From positions 1 through 64,000 of the forward strand of contig NZ_RAZG01000015.1 of assembly GCF_003612565.1 (NCBI RefSeq): a stretch of DNA of 64,000 bases, written 5' to 3'. Below, in pieces: positions 16,073 through 24,664 of the stretch (its first letter is position 1; each line of letters opens with the position of its first letter). The notes beneath the pieces were generated by a model that was given only the letters and a program-made list of their open reading frames with translations, did not search any database and was not told the DNA's origin. The translations under genes were made by a program, and so were the position numbers. Source of the stretch: Roseburia sp. 1XD42-69. Its GTDB lineage: Bacteria; Bacillota; Clostridia; Lachnospirales; Lachnospiraceae.

Positions 16073-16142
16073 TCAGGGGCTGTCCCCTGATTTAGTCCAT
16101 GCCCGCAAGCGGCATGGATTGGGATTGTGGCTGACACAATCC
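16073..16142. other. Cluster of three hairpins, candidate oriT of the mobilizable element
   Basis: Three near-consecutive inverted repeats lie upstream of mobC in the pre-insertion order: TCAGGGG-CTGT-CCCCTGA (16073-16090), CCATGCC-N7-GGCATGG (16097-16117) and GGATTGTG-GCTGA-CACAATCC (16122-16142). Relaxases of this class nick beside such hairpins, and mobC and the relaxase gene follow directly. The nick site itself cannot be read. The IS sits in the first hairpin. The remaining gap to 16665 holds short stems (CAGGAG/CTCCTG near 16320) and no gene I can support. Confidence 0.5.
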
Positions 16143-16665
16143 GATGCTCGCTATCTCTGTGGACAACGCCGCAGAGCATTTTTCCTGTGCAGCCGCCATT
16201 CTTCCATACCTGTCTTACCCTCCGAAAAGAAAATCCTATGTCCCTGCACCTCCGTTCTGGATTTGATTTCTCTTGACTTTTGGATAAATGAAAAAGCCGC
16301 TACACCGCACCACGAACGACAGGAGTTTTTTCTCCTGCTCGGATTCGCAATGCTATGTAACGGCTTTGAAATTCAAAACCATGCTGCCATACACCAGCCG
16401 AAAAGGGCAGCATAAATTCGGCAGCGGTCAGCCTTGTCCATTGGCTGACATTCCGTTCTTCCATCTATGTGCTATTTCATTTTCAATCTTCCAATTCCCT
16501 CACGGGCATTTCAGAATATCATAGCGGCTGTACCCATGTCAAGATTTTGGGCAAACTTTTTAGTATTCCCTGTGGACAGGAATTTTATACATCAATTTTA
16601 TAATTTGGCGGGGGAATTTTATCCCCCACCCAATAGCCCGTCAAAAAGCTGTCTTTATTAGTTGG

Positions 16666-17091
16666 TTATAAAATCTTCCGCAACTTTTTCCGCAGATGGT
16701 CTAATCGTGCATAAATAGCCCCTGTTGTCAATCCAACAAGCGGTGCAATTTCCTTTGTGGAATAGCCCTGCATTTTCAGCAGGATGATTTGCAGGGTACG
16801 CCTGTCCACCGTAAGCAATGCCCGATACAGAGTTTCGTCCTCAATCTCATCCAGTAAATCAACAACGGTCTTTACCTCGGCATTCCGCTCCCTGTCTGCC
16901 ATTCCCTCAAGGTATTCGCCAAAGTCGCTTGTCCAATGGTAAAACCGCCTGTTGGAATTGAAGTCTGCCCTGTCGTCTGTGCGGATTTGTTCAATGGTGG
17001 TTTCATCAACTCCATGCTCCCGTAATATTTTTTCCTCGGCTTCTTTCCAGATAAGCCATTTCCTGTTCTCCCGTCCGTTGTTGTATGCCAT
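16666..17091 (-). CDS. Small sigma-70 region-4-like transposon protein
   Basis: The ATG at 17091 (MAYNNGRENRKWLIWKEAEEK) behind GGAGG is the start; the longer open frame upstream has no ribosome site. The 141-residue protein ends with a region-4-like helix-turn-helix (GYSTKEIAPLVGLTTGAIYARLDHLRKK). This is the 'sigma-70 family' protein regularly found in Tn1549-like elements, presumed to regulate transfer genes. It has no region 2, so it may act as a DNA-binding regulator rather than a true sigma factor. Confidence 0.87.
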   Translation of the reverse strand: MAYNNGRENRKWLIWKEAEEKILREHGVDETTIEQIRTDDRADFNSNRRFYHWTSDFGEYLEGMADRERNAEVKTVVDLLDEIEDETLYRALLTVDRRTLQIILLKMQGYSTKEIAPLVGLTTGAIYARLDHLRKKLRKIL

Positions 17092-17398
17092 TCTTTTTTC
17101 CTCCAATCTGAAATTTTTGAAAATGCTAAAAACCAGATTGGATAGGAGGCGAACGGCAGCCAACAGCAGAAACAGCCCTGCGGCACATTCCGATAAAAAA
17201 CGACAAAAGAAAAACCGCAAAGGCTCGGTGACCTCTACGGTTATAGGAGATACATATTCTGTTAAGTGGAGATTATACTTCTGGTTGCATGGCAAGAAGT
17301 AGCGTTGCATGGGCAGGGATTTTTTTAACTGGCTTCCTGCTATTCCCCGATATGCTATGTACGGATAAATTCTGTGTTGCATGAGCAGATAGATTACC

Positions 17399-17474
17399 GC
17401 CCTAAAAAAGAACATAAAAAACCCTCCAAACTTCAAAAACAGGTCTGGAGAGTGTCTGTTAAGTTTTTTAGGGC
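17399..17474. repeat. Long-range 11-bp perfect inverted repeat
   Basis: GCCCTAAAAAA (17399-17409) and TTTTTTAGGGC (17464-17474) are exact inverted repeats enclosing about 54 bp that can fold further (CTCCA/TGGAG). It could be a terminator or attenuator ahead of the sigma-like gene. The rest of 17092-17677 holds no supportable gene, only GTTGCATG-type repeats (near 17285, 17305 and 17377). Confidence 0.4.
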
Positions 17475-17677
17475 ATAGCAATACCGCCCACCACACGCCG
17501 TTTTTTTATATGGTGAACATCCATGCTATGAATGAAATGCAGGCAATAAGCAATAGCTATCCATCTTCTTTTTATCCTCAACACAAATTTGTTTTTTTGC
17601 AGATAGCTGTTGCTTAAATTGCCACATTAATTTTTTATCCATTGATTCAAGTTTGGTAAAATTCTTTATGTATATTT

Positions 17678-19003
17678 TTATTGTTTTTCTTTTTTGCTGA
17701 CATGATAAAAATAAATTGCGCGGATTAATAGCCCTCCAAACCAGCCGATTGGAGCGGCTATCCAAATTCCATTATAACCAAGCTTTGTGCCAGACAAAAT
17801 AATAGCGACAGGCACTTGAAGACAGCACAGGGAACATATGGAAGCAATCATCGGCACAAATGATTTTCCATACCCCAAAAGCAATCCGTTTAATACCTGC
17901 ATGGCTGCAAAGATAATATAAAAAGCAGGCACAATCTTCAGATAGCCGTTGCCAATATCTAAAACAGACGTATCCCTATTGAATATTGTTATAAATACAG
18001 ACGGAAACAATACAATGACAACAGAAATACACGCTGATACTGCAATCCCCATAACCAATGCGTATTTCCCGCCTTTCAATACCCTGTCTTTCCTTTTTGC
18101 CCCTAAATTCTGGGCAGTAAAATTAGTCATAGCCTGCCCTAAGTTCAAGGCGGGCATTTCTGCAAAAGCATCTACCTTAGATGCGGCAGTATATGCCGCC
18201 ATGCAATCCGTGCCAAACCCATTAATCAGAAACTGCAATGACATAAATCCCACACTCACAAATACTTGCTGTATCATGGCGGGCGTACCTATCTTCAAGC
18301 TCTTTTTTAATTCTGCCTTGTCAAACTGTAAATGCAATACATTAATAAACAAGCTGCGATAATGTATTTTCATATATACCATACAAACGATAAATGACAA
18401 AAGCTGCGATAACACAGTCGCAAATGCCGCCCCTGCCACACCCATTCCGAATGCCTTAATGAACAATATATCAAGCACAATATTCAGAAGCGCTGCCACT
18501 ATCAGAATATATGTAGGTGTTTTTGAATCCCCCATCCCGCGAAGAATATTTGTAAGCGCGTTATATGCAAACGTGGGGATAACGCCGATAAACATAATTT
18601 TAAGATATATGTCAGCCGCTTCAAGCAAAGCGGACGGCACTCGGAAGACAAGCAGAATCTGATAGGAAAAACATATGCCCAAAGCAGCAATTATCAAACT
18701 GAGGCAAAAGCAGAAAGCAAATCCCGTATCCATAACTTTTTTCGCAGATTCCATGTCCTTACTTCCAAAATAACGTGAAACCAATATGCTTGCCCCCATT
18801 GAAATGCCCATAGAAAGGGCAATCAGCAGATAGTGTATCTGAAAACTGAACCCTACCGCCGCCAGACATTCTTTCCCCAAAAAATTACCTACAATAACCG
18901 TATCCGCAAGATTATATAGTTGCTGGAATAGATTGCCGACCAAAATTGGCAGTGAAAATAAAAATATTGTCTTTAACTCATGTTCTCTCGTTAAATCCTT
19001 CAT
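17678..19003 (-). CDS. MATE-family multidrug efflux transporter
   Basis: A 441-residue polytopic protein with about twelve membrane spans in two related halves. The N-terminal motif LPILVGNLFQQLYNLADTVIVGNFLG and the mid-protein LPALNLGQAMTNFTAQNLGA are typical of MATE exporters (DinF/NorM type), which use Na+ or H+ gradients to export cationic compounds. It is divergent from a MocR regulator gene, a common pairing, and lies between sigma-like and TnpV genes, so it is cargo of the mobile element. The substrate is unknown. Confidence 0.93.
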   Translation of the reverse strand: MKDLTREHELKTIFLFSLPILVGNLFQQLYNLADTVIVGNFLGKECLAAVGFSFQIHYLLIALSMGISMGASILVSRYFGSKDMESAKKVMDTGFAFCFCLSLIIAALGICFSYQILLVFRVPSALLEAADIYLKIMFIGVIPTFAYNALTNILRGMGDSKTPTYILIVAALLNIVLDILFIKAFGMGVAGAAFATVLSQLLSFIVCMVYMKIHYRSLFINVLHLQFDKAELKKSLKIGTPAMIQQVFVSVGFMSLQFLINGFGTDCMAAYTAASKVDAFAEMPALNLGQAMTNFTAQNLGAKRKDRVLKGGKYALVMGIAVSACISVVIVLFPSVFITIFNRDTSVLDIGNGYLKIVPAFYIIFAAMQVLNGLLLGYGKSFVPMIASICSLCCLQVPVAIILSGTKLGYNGIWIAAPIGWFGGLLIRAIYFYHVSKKEKQ

Positions 19004-19050
19004 TTCGTAACCTCTTTCCTACTAAAATAAAATTTATTCCTTTTTGTTGC

Positions 19051-19079
19051 ATGGTATTGTTTGCACACAATACATACAA
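19051..19079 (-). promoter_or_regulatory. Candidate promoter of the MATE gene
   Basis: On the minus strand TTGTAT (19079-19074) and TACCAT (19056-19051) are 17 bp apart. The region overlaps the inverted repeats shared with the MocR promoter. The -10 box is a weak match. Confidence 0.4.
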
Positions 19080-19130
19080 TATAGATTATATTCTTGACTT
19101 TGTATGTTTTCAATGCTAATATTGTATGTA
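19071..19130. promoter_or_regulatory. 12-bp inverted repeat pair, candidate MocR operator
   Basis: TACATACAATAT (19071-19082) and its exact reverse complement ATATTGTATGTA (19119-19130) bracket the MocR promoter; the right arm overlaps its -10 box. A second smaller dyad, GTATTGT/ACAATAC (19054-19073), overlaps the MATE promoter. The arrangement suits a regulator controlling both divergent genes. Confidence 0.55.
19094..19122 (+). promoter_or_regulatory. Sigma-A-type promoter of the MocR gene
   Basis: TTGACT (19094-19099) and TAATAT (19117-19122) are 17 bp apart, a near-consensus promoter. Its position rules out translation starts near 19094 and supports the TTG start at 19160. Confidence 0.7.
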
Positions 19131-19159
19131 AGACAATTTTGAGCAGGGAGGGAAAAAGC

Positions 19160-20563
19160 TTGCCAGTTAATTCTTTTAAAAATTACCCAATGCCATGGAT
19201 ACCCGATAAAGAAAAATTAAAATCACCAATTTATATATCTATTGCGGAACTTTTGGAACAGGATATCCAAAGCGGCAAACTGGCTGGAAATACAAAACTG
19301 CCGCCCCAAAGGGAATTAGCAGACTTTCTTGATTTGAACCTAAGCACAATAACCCGTGCATTCAAGATTTGTGAAAATAAGGGGCTAATCTATGCCAATA
19401 TAGGGCAAGGCACATTTGTATCCCCAAATGCCGCCATCCCTTTTTTACATAAGGCAAACAACGGGTGCGTAGAACTGGGCATAATCAGACCTTTTTACCA
19501 GTATAATAAGATTGTCGCTGATATTGCGCAAAAAACCATACAACGCAATACTTCCCAGTATCTTTTTGAATTTGACAGCATATCGGAATCTTACAAGCAC
19601 AAACAGACCGCCATAAAATGGCTGAAATCTTTCCATATAGAAACAGAGCCTGAAAACATCATGCTGACGGCAGGAACTCAAAATGCCCTGACGATTGTAT
19701 TTTTGGCTCTTTTCCACTCTGGAGATAAAATCCTAACTGATTCTTACACTTATTCCAATTTTATCGGCTTAGCCAGACAGTTAAATGTCCAGTTGATATC
19801 AGTAGCCGCAGATGAGGATGGAATGATACCCGACCTAGTGGAAAAGCAGTGCAGGATAATGGATATAAAAGGAATCTTCCTAATGCCGTCCTGCAATAAT
19901 CCGACAGGAACTGTCATGTCAATGGAACGAAAAAGGAAAATTGCCAGCCTCATACAGCAATACCATCTGATTTTAATGGAAGATGACGCTTATGGATTTA
20001 TTGCAAATGATACAGGAGAACCGATTCAGACATTGATACCAGATAATACCATTTACCTGCACAGCCTGTCAAAATCACTTTCAGCAGGCTTAAGATGCGC
20101 ATATATGGTTATCCCTGATTGCTTAAGACAAACCTTTCTTGAAACGGCTAATAATGTAAATTTGAAAATACCGCTGCTTAACGCAGAAATTATAAGCGAA
20201 TTAATTGCAAGCGGCAATGCAGGCAGAATCATAGGGCAGAAAAAAAGACAGGCAAAAGAACGGAACAGGATATATAAAAAATACTTTCCAGACAGCATCT
20301 GCCCGAATGAATACAGCTTCTTCCAATGGCTGCCCCTGCCTGCCCATTATAACGGTTATCAGTTGGAAATGCAGGCAACAGACAATGGCATTCATATCTT
20401 CTGTTCTGACCGTTTTACCGTTGGCAAAGCTGAATCCACAGCTATAAGAATTGCAACCTGTTCCCCTGATTCCTTACAACAATTGGAAACAGGACTGAAA
20501 ACCCTAAAACATTTGCTGGATAAGAATCAGCAATATATTTCACAAGCTAATTTCATAATATAG
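19160..20563 (+). CDS. MocR-type GntR/aminotransferase regulator
   Basis: The start is a TTG at 19160, 7 bp after AGGGAGGG and downstream of the promoter. The 467-residue protein has a GntR winged helix (about residues 20-90: SGKLAGNTKLPPQRELADFLDLNLSTITRAFK) fused to a class-I aminotransferase fold. The PLP-binding motif SLSKSLSAGLRCAY supplies the lysine, and NNPTGT and DAYGF are other PLP contacts. MocR proteins sense amino-group ligands through PLP and usually control a neighbouring gene, here the divergent MATE exporter. The mobile-element context suggests an efflux cargo unit. Confidence 0.9.
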   Translation: MPVNSFKNYPMPWIPDKEKLKSPIYISIAELLEQDIQSGKLAGNTKLPPQRELADFLDLNLSTITRAFKICENKGLIYANIGQGTFVSPNAAIPFLHKANNGCVELGIIRPFYQYNKIVADIAQKTIQRNTSQYLFEFDSISESYKHKQTAIKWLKSFHIETEPENIMLTAGTQNALTIVFLALFHSGDKILTDSYTYSNFIGLARQLNVQLISVAADEDGMIPDLVEKQCRIMDIKGIFLMPSCNNPTGTVMSMERKRKIASLIQQYHLILMEDDAYGFIANDTGEPIQTLIPDNTIYLHSLSKSLSAGLRCAYMVIPDCLRQTFLETANNVNLKIPLLNAEIISELIASGNAGRIIGQKKRQAKERNRIYKKYFPDSICPNEYSFFQWLPLPAHYNGYQLEMQATDNGIHIFCSDRFTVGKAESTAIRIATCSPDSLQQLETGLKTLKHLLDKNQQYISQANFII

Positions 20564-20615
20564 TTACTCCATTTGAAAGGCGGCAAAGAATTATATTCCC
20601 TGCCGCCAATTCTGA

Positions 20616-20987
20616 TTATATAAAAATAATTTCTCCGTTCACAATTTCCCTCGCACAAGCCCTTATATTATTTATTTTGCCTGTCCACTCTATGGCATTT
20701 TCTTCCTTTAGCCGTTCCGTTATGTCCTGTGCCTGTTTCATGCTCTCTATAAGCCTTTCAAAGCGTTCCTGCGCCTGCCTGTCAATGACGGCTAGATAGG
20801 AGTTCAGTCTGCCACTTGTGAGAAGATTGGTGTATGTAACCTTGTGGTACTGTTTCAGATAATCCTGATGCCGCTGTCCCCATGTGCCTATCGGCTGTTC
20901 TTCTTCGTTGGGTAATATTAAATCTGGAATAAGATACCCATTTTCTTCGTGATATGTGCCGCCTAACTGTTCAAATATTGACTTCAT
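20616..20987 (-). CDS. tnpV: TnpV transposon-encoded protein
   Basis: The ATG at 20987 (MKSIFEQLGGTYHEENGYLIPDL) behind AAGGAG is the start. The 123-residue protein matches the TnpV family: GTYHEENGYLIPDLILP, PIGTWGQRHQDYLKQY, and DRQAQERFERLIESMKQAQDITE. Function is unknown, but it is a marker for Tn4451/Tn1549-type elements. It is the last element gene before the chromosomal sensor fragment and so sits at the right edge of the remnant. Confidence 0.9.
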   Translation of the reverse strand: MKSIFEQLGGTYHEENGYLIPDLILPNEEEQPIGTWGQRHQDYLKQYHKVTYTNLLTSGRLNSYLAVIDRQAQERFERLIESMKQAQDITERLKEENAIEWTGKINNIRACAREIVNGEIIFI

Positions 20988-21077
20988 ATGCAAAAACTCC
21001 TTTTCTGTATGGTTTGGTTTCTGCGGGGCATCTGCAAGCAATGTGTCAGCAGGCTGTATGTATATACTATCTTTAAG

Positions 21078-22019
21078 TTAAGTAATCCCCCGGGATATTT
21101 TATCCATCTGGGACACCAGTACCCTGGAAGGACGCCACTTGATACGAAGGTAAGTAAAGAAAAAGAGAAACAAAAACAGCCATCCTGCCATTCCCAGTAA
21201 AATGGGATATTTCATAGCCTCTGCCACTTTCTCATCAAGGTCCATAACGGGAAATTTTGTCAGGATATACATCCCCTCTTTTCCCGGAACAGGGGATATG
21301 GAGGAAGCGTAGGCATTCCCATTCCAGTACAGTAAAAATTCTGTCCTCTTCCCCTCCCGCTCATATTCATCGCAAAGTATACATGTATCATGAAATGCAT
21401 TTTTCTGATATACGTTTGCAAGATTTGTCCCAAACGCCCGCTCCTCAGAAAATACAGCATAGTACTCTCCCCCTTCCCGCACAATGACTTCCGTGTGGAT
21501 AAATGGCTGGCCCCAGGCGTCCAGCACGTCCTCATTGGAAAGAGCATTCTCCACTTCCCCCTGCCAAAAACTTCCCAGATAGGCATCCATATAAAAAAAC
21601 TCCGGCTTAAAAACTCTTAAAAGCCGCTCTTTTTGTACCTCATTGCAGATTCCGGCGTTAAAATTTAACTGCTCCACCACTCTGTCTGTCTCAAATTTCC
21701 AAAATACCACAAAGGTAATCAACACCCAGCACAAACTGACGAAAGAAAGGGTAAAAAGCATCTGGTACTGAATCTTTTTCTTCTTCCTGATTTTGTCAAT
21801 GAGAGAATAAACTAAAATTACAACAAGAACATAAATCACCGTGACTGCCCCAAAAGACAGGAACAATTCTTTACAGATTTCCCCCGGAGAAATATCTAAC
21901 TCTATGAAGCCCCCTGTCTTTTCCTGATTTTTATGATACACATACAGCCTGTCTCTCTCTCCGTCATTGCTAAGCACTGCTATATGCTCCCGGCGCTTAT
22001 CCATCTGTACATTTCTCAA
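21078..22019 (-). pseudogene. Membrane sensor, C-terminal part, truncated within HAMP
   Basis: A 313-residue reading with two or more membrane spans (LFLSFGAVTVIYVLVVILVYSLI; FTLSFVSLCWVLITFVVFW; YPILLGMAGWLFLFLFFFTYL) around an extracytoplasmic Cache-like domain. It ends RPSRVLVSQMDKISRG, the opening of a HAMP domain, followed at once by IT and a stop at the edge of TnpV DNA. The output domain is missing. Upstream it is continuous with 22073-22762 through a lost T: the alternative frame between them reads FQKYGEQRLNYYDGSGHLLF. The intact protein was probably a sensor kinase, cyclase or phosphatase. Confidence 0.75.
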
Positions 22020-22072
22020 ATAATTTTTCAGGGGAAACTGAAATAAAAGATGGCCCGATCCATCATAATAAT

Positions 22073-22762
22073 TTAATCTCTGCTCCCCGTATTTCTGGAA
22101 AAAAAGCCCTTCCCCCCTGCCTGGAGGTAAACCCCGTTTTTCAGATACATTTTTCCGGCCTTCTCATTATCAAAACAGTAAAGTTCCTGGCTTTCCGTGA
22201 GAGCCATAATACCGGATGGGGTGTAACAAGCCTGTACAGGGATTCCCACTTCCAGTTTCACGACCCTCTCCTTATCTTCCTCATTGGAATAGAGAAAAAT
22301 CTCCTCCGACCTGCATTTTATGCCTGTGGTAAAAATAATTCCTTTTTTTACCTGAAAATCACACAAGTCCACATCTTCCTCCACCTCCTTTTCCCACACT
22401 TTTGTAAGGGAATCTCTATCTTTTTCCAGACATGATACCTTTATAAACTGTCTCCCCTGCCTGTACCAGCTCTGCTGCACATAGAGGACGCCTTCGTCAC
22501 AGAATAGGGACACCGCCGTTTCCTCACTGACCACCGGAAAAGTAGAACATCTGATAATTTCCCGGCCTCCCCCCACTTCCGCTTTTATCAGCCACAGGGC
22601 CCAGTTGCCTGTCCTTGCAAGGTAAACATTTCCCTCCTCATCCATCCCTACCTGCTTTACGGAAATTTTCCCATCGGAGGATGGAAGAAAAAATGCTCCA
22701 TACAGCGACAGCAGAAAAATATATATAATTATAGAAATGATGATTTTGGGAATATATCTCAT
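22073..22762 (-). pseudogene. Membrane sensor, N-terminal part (frameshifted)
   Basis: A 229-residue reading begins MRYIPKIIISIIIYIFLL, one membrane span, then an extracytoplasmic beta-rich region with repeated motifs such as DEEGNVYLART, DEGVLYVQQ and SGIMALTESQELYCF that suggest a beta-propeller-like sensor. It stops after GGKGFFSRNTGSRD. At the T7 run (22099-22105 on the plus strand) one extra T would restore a continuous frame into the downstream half. It follows the pseudokinase gene by 14 bp. Confidence 0.7.
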
Positions 22763-22776
22763 GTTCCACCCCCTTA

Positions 22777-23601
22777 TTACTGCAATAAAGACTCTGTGCC
22801 AATCTTCTCAAATGTATGTCCAAATATCCGGTGAAGAACTGTCTCCCCAAAAAAAGCCTGAAAGAAAAATACACCTGCCCCGCTTAGGACAATTATAAGG
22901 CAAGAGACGCATAGGCACCTGTAGAAAAAAACTCTTTTTTTCACAAATGCATCTTTCATAAGATTAAAAAAATTTTTCTTTTCCTGCCTGTCTGCCATCA
23001 GTTTTAAATCCTGGTAAAGCTGAAAGAAATCCCCATAAGCCTTTCTTCCCAGTTTCTGTTTTAGCAGTTCTGTAGAACTGCCTGTTGTATCTCCTCCGGC
23101 CTTTGCCAGTGCGAGAATTTCCCCGGCACAGAGCATGGCGCAATCCTGCTCTTTTCCGGCCTGCCCGTATTCTGACAAATCAAGAAAATAGTTAAAATAC
23201 ACCTTTCCCTCCGGGGTAATCCCCGCCTGCTTTTGTTTTAGCAGAAGATATAAAATTTCATTGGGAATTCCAAAGGTCATACACCGGACTGCAAAATCCA
23301 GCCAGATACTTTCCTCTTTCAGGGAATTTGCCAAAACCGTGGTAAAATAAAATTTTTCCAAGGGACGTTCCTCTCTGTAAGGAAACACAAAATACATATG
23401 CTCTTTTTTCACAAAGGAGTCTTCCCAAATCTCCGGCGCTCCCAGGAGTTTTTTCGTAATCTCCCTGTCTTTTACTCTCCAGGCAGTTTTATACTCTGCA
23501 CCTTCCAAACAAAGATCCATACAGACGAAAACGTCATTTTTCTCACCGGAAAACACTTCCCTCACTACTTTATACTGCCTTTTTCCTCCGTCCAGTACCA
23601 T
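22777..23601 (-). CDS. Probable membrane-anchored pseudokinase
   Basis: A 274-residue protein. The N-terminal 190 residues follow a kinase-like order: a beta-rich start (YKVVREVFSGEKNDVFVCMD), a hinge-like HMYFVFPYREERPLEKF, and GITPEGKVYFNYFLDLSEYG where a catalytic loop and DFG would lie. The catalytic Asp and DFG are absent, so it would be inactive. One membrane helix follows near 228-250 (CLCVSCLIIVLSGAGVFFFQ) with a short outer tail. Such proteins appear among regulators of secretion or injection systems. The kinase assignment is inference; only the membrane anchor is clear. Confidence 0.55.
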   Translation of the reverse strand: MVLDGGKRQYKVVREVFSGEKNDVFVCMDLCLEGAEYKTAWRVKDREITKKLLGAPEIWEDSFVKKEHMYFVFPYREERPLEKFYFTTVLANSLKEESIWLDFAVRCMTFGIPNEILYLLLKQKQAGITPEGKVYFNYFLDLSEYGQAGKEQDCAMLCAGEILALAKAGGDTTGSSTELLKQKLGRKAYGDFFQLYQDLKLMADRQEKKNFFNLMKDAFVKKRVFFYRCLCVSCLIIVLSGAGVFFFQAFFGETVLHRIFGHTFEKIGTESLLQ

Positions 23602-23620
23602 AAGGCCCCCCTGAGATCTT

Positions 23621-24664
23621 TTACCTGTTTACAATGGCATACACGTAAGTGGATATTTGGGGCATATCCGTACAGTAAATACAAATTTCATACACCCCTT
23701 CTTTTGCCGGGGCTATATAAACCCCGTCTTCTCCGATTTCCCCGCTGCCATCCTCCGTCAATTCATAGGTGAGACGCTGTTTTTCCATATGCCTAAATTC
23801 CACTTCAAAAAAGTAACTCTCTTTTGTTTTTAACCGCACCGTGGATACTTTGGGGACAATGCTTCTCTCCTCCTCCTGGCTTTCCATACTGTCTTTCCCT
23901 GTGGAAAAACGGATGGCAGCCCAGCTCATCTGAAGAATAATGCTTTTTTGCTCCCCCACAAGTTTTGCCCCGATTTGGAAACTTCCCTTATCATTCATAA
24001 CTTTTACCGCCGTCTGGAAATCCATGCAGTCGGATTGTGGAAACAAATCGGAATTCCCGTAGATTGTCGTCCTCATGCTGCGGTTGATTCTGGGGTCATC
24101 CTCCAAATATTCAATTCCCACGTCCACATACACATTCCCTTTTCCCAACCCGTGCATAATCTCCTGGGAATAACAGATATCCCCTTTTTTCATATTCACA
24201 GACAGAGGTATTTCCACCCTTCCCCACGCCATATTTTCTGGCTGCGCCGCTTTTTCCCTAGAAAAACTCTGAGCCTGTCCCTCCTCCTGTATGTAGGATT
24301 CTTTCTCATATCCCTCTCTGAAATAAGAAAGGTATAGGCTTTGCTGCCGCCGCTGTGCCGGGGAGGCAATGTATTCTTTGACGCCTTTTTCCCGGATCTC
24401 CCCAATCACACAGGAAGCATCCCTGCGCACCAGAGACAACTGCGCTAACCTCACTCCCAGTTTTTCCCCCGCCTGCTTCTTTTCCCAGGTCAACTTCCCA
24501 AACTCCCGCATAGACAATTCTTCCGGGGACATATCTTCCAAAAAAAACTCAAAATGTACGTCATTCATAAGCTCCGTCTCCTCTTCATCCAGACAAAGCT
24601 TTATCTCCTCCCTTTTTAAAATAACACTTGTCCCCCAAAACCGGCGGGCTCCACCTGCATCCAA
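23621..24664 (-). pseudogene. Large unknown protein, C-terminal part (frameshifted)
   Basis: A 347-residue reading with mixed charged and beta-rich segments ends in an Ig-like stretch (DGVYIAPAKEGVYEICIYCTD). Its first residues (MDAGGARRFWG) overlap the end of the upstream gene in another frame. One extra base in the G5/T4 run at 24632-24640 (plus-strand C5A4) would give GFGGTSVILKREEIKLCLDE, a smooth join, so both parts probably were one protein of about 590 residues. I recognise no catalytic motif. Confidence 0.6.

Larger units (their letters stand above)
12394..21077. mobile_element. Decayed Tn4451/Tn1549-related mobilizable element
   Basis: The stretch carries the gene set of clostridial mobilizable transposons: a serine-recombinase N-terminal fragment, TnpW-like, relaxase, MobC, oriT-like hairpins, a small sigma-like protein, a MATE/MocR cargo pair and TnpV. 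The recombinase is cut after about 45 family residues and the relaxase is frameshifted, so the element cannot move by itself. The right edge is inferred at about 21077 because the neighbouring sensor gene loses its HAMP domain there. The left edge is only bracketed near 12400. No flanking direct repeats were recognised. Confidence 0.55.

Noticed and set aside
17526-17765. A 79-codon minus-strand frame after the MATE gene
   Set aside because: It overlaps the MATE 3' end, has no ribosome site, and its composition (Lys/Gln-rich, no motif) is not gene-like.
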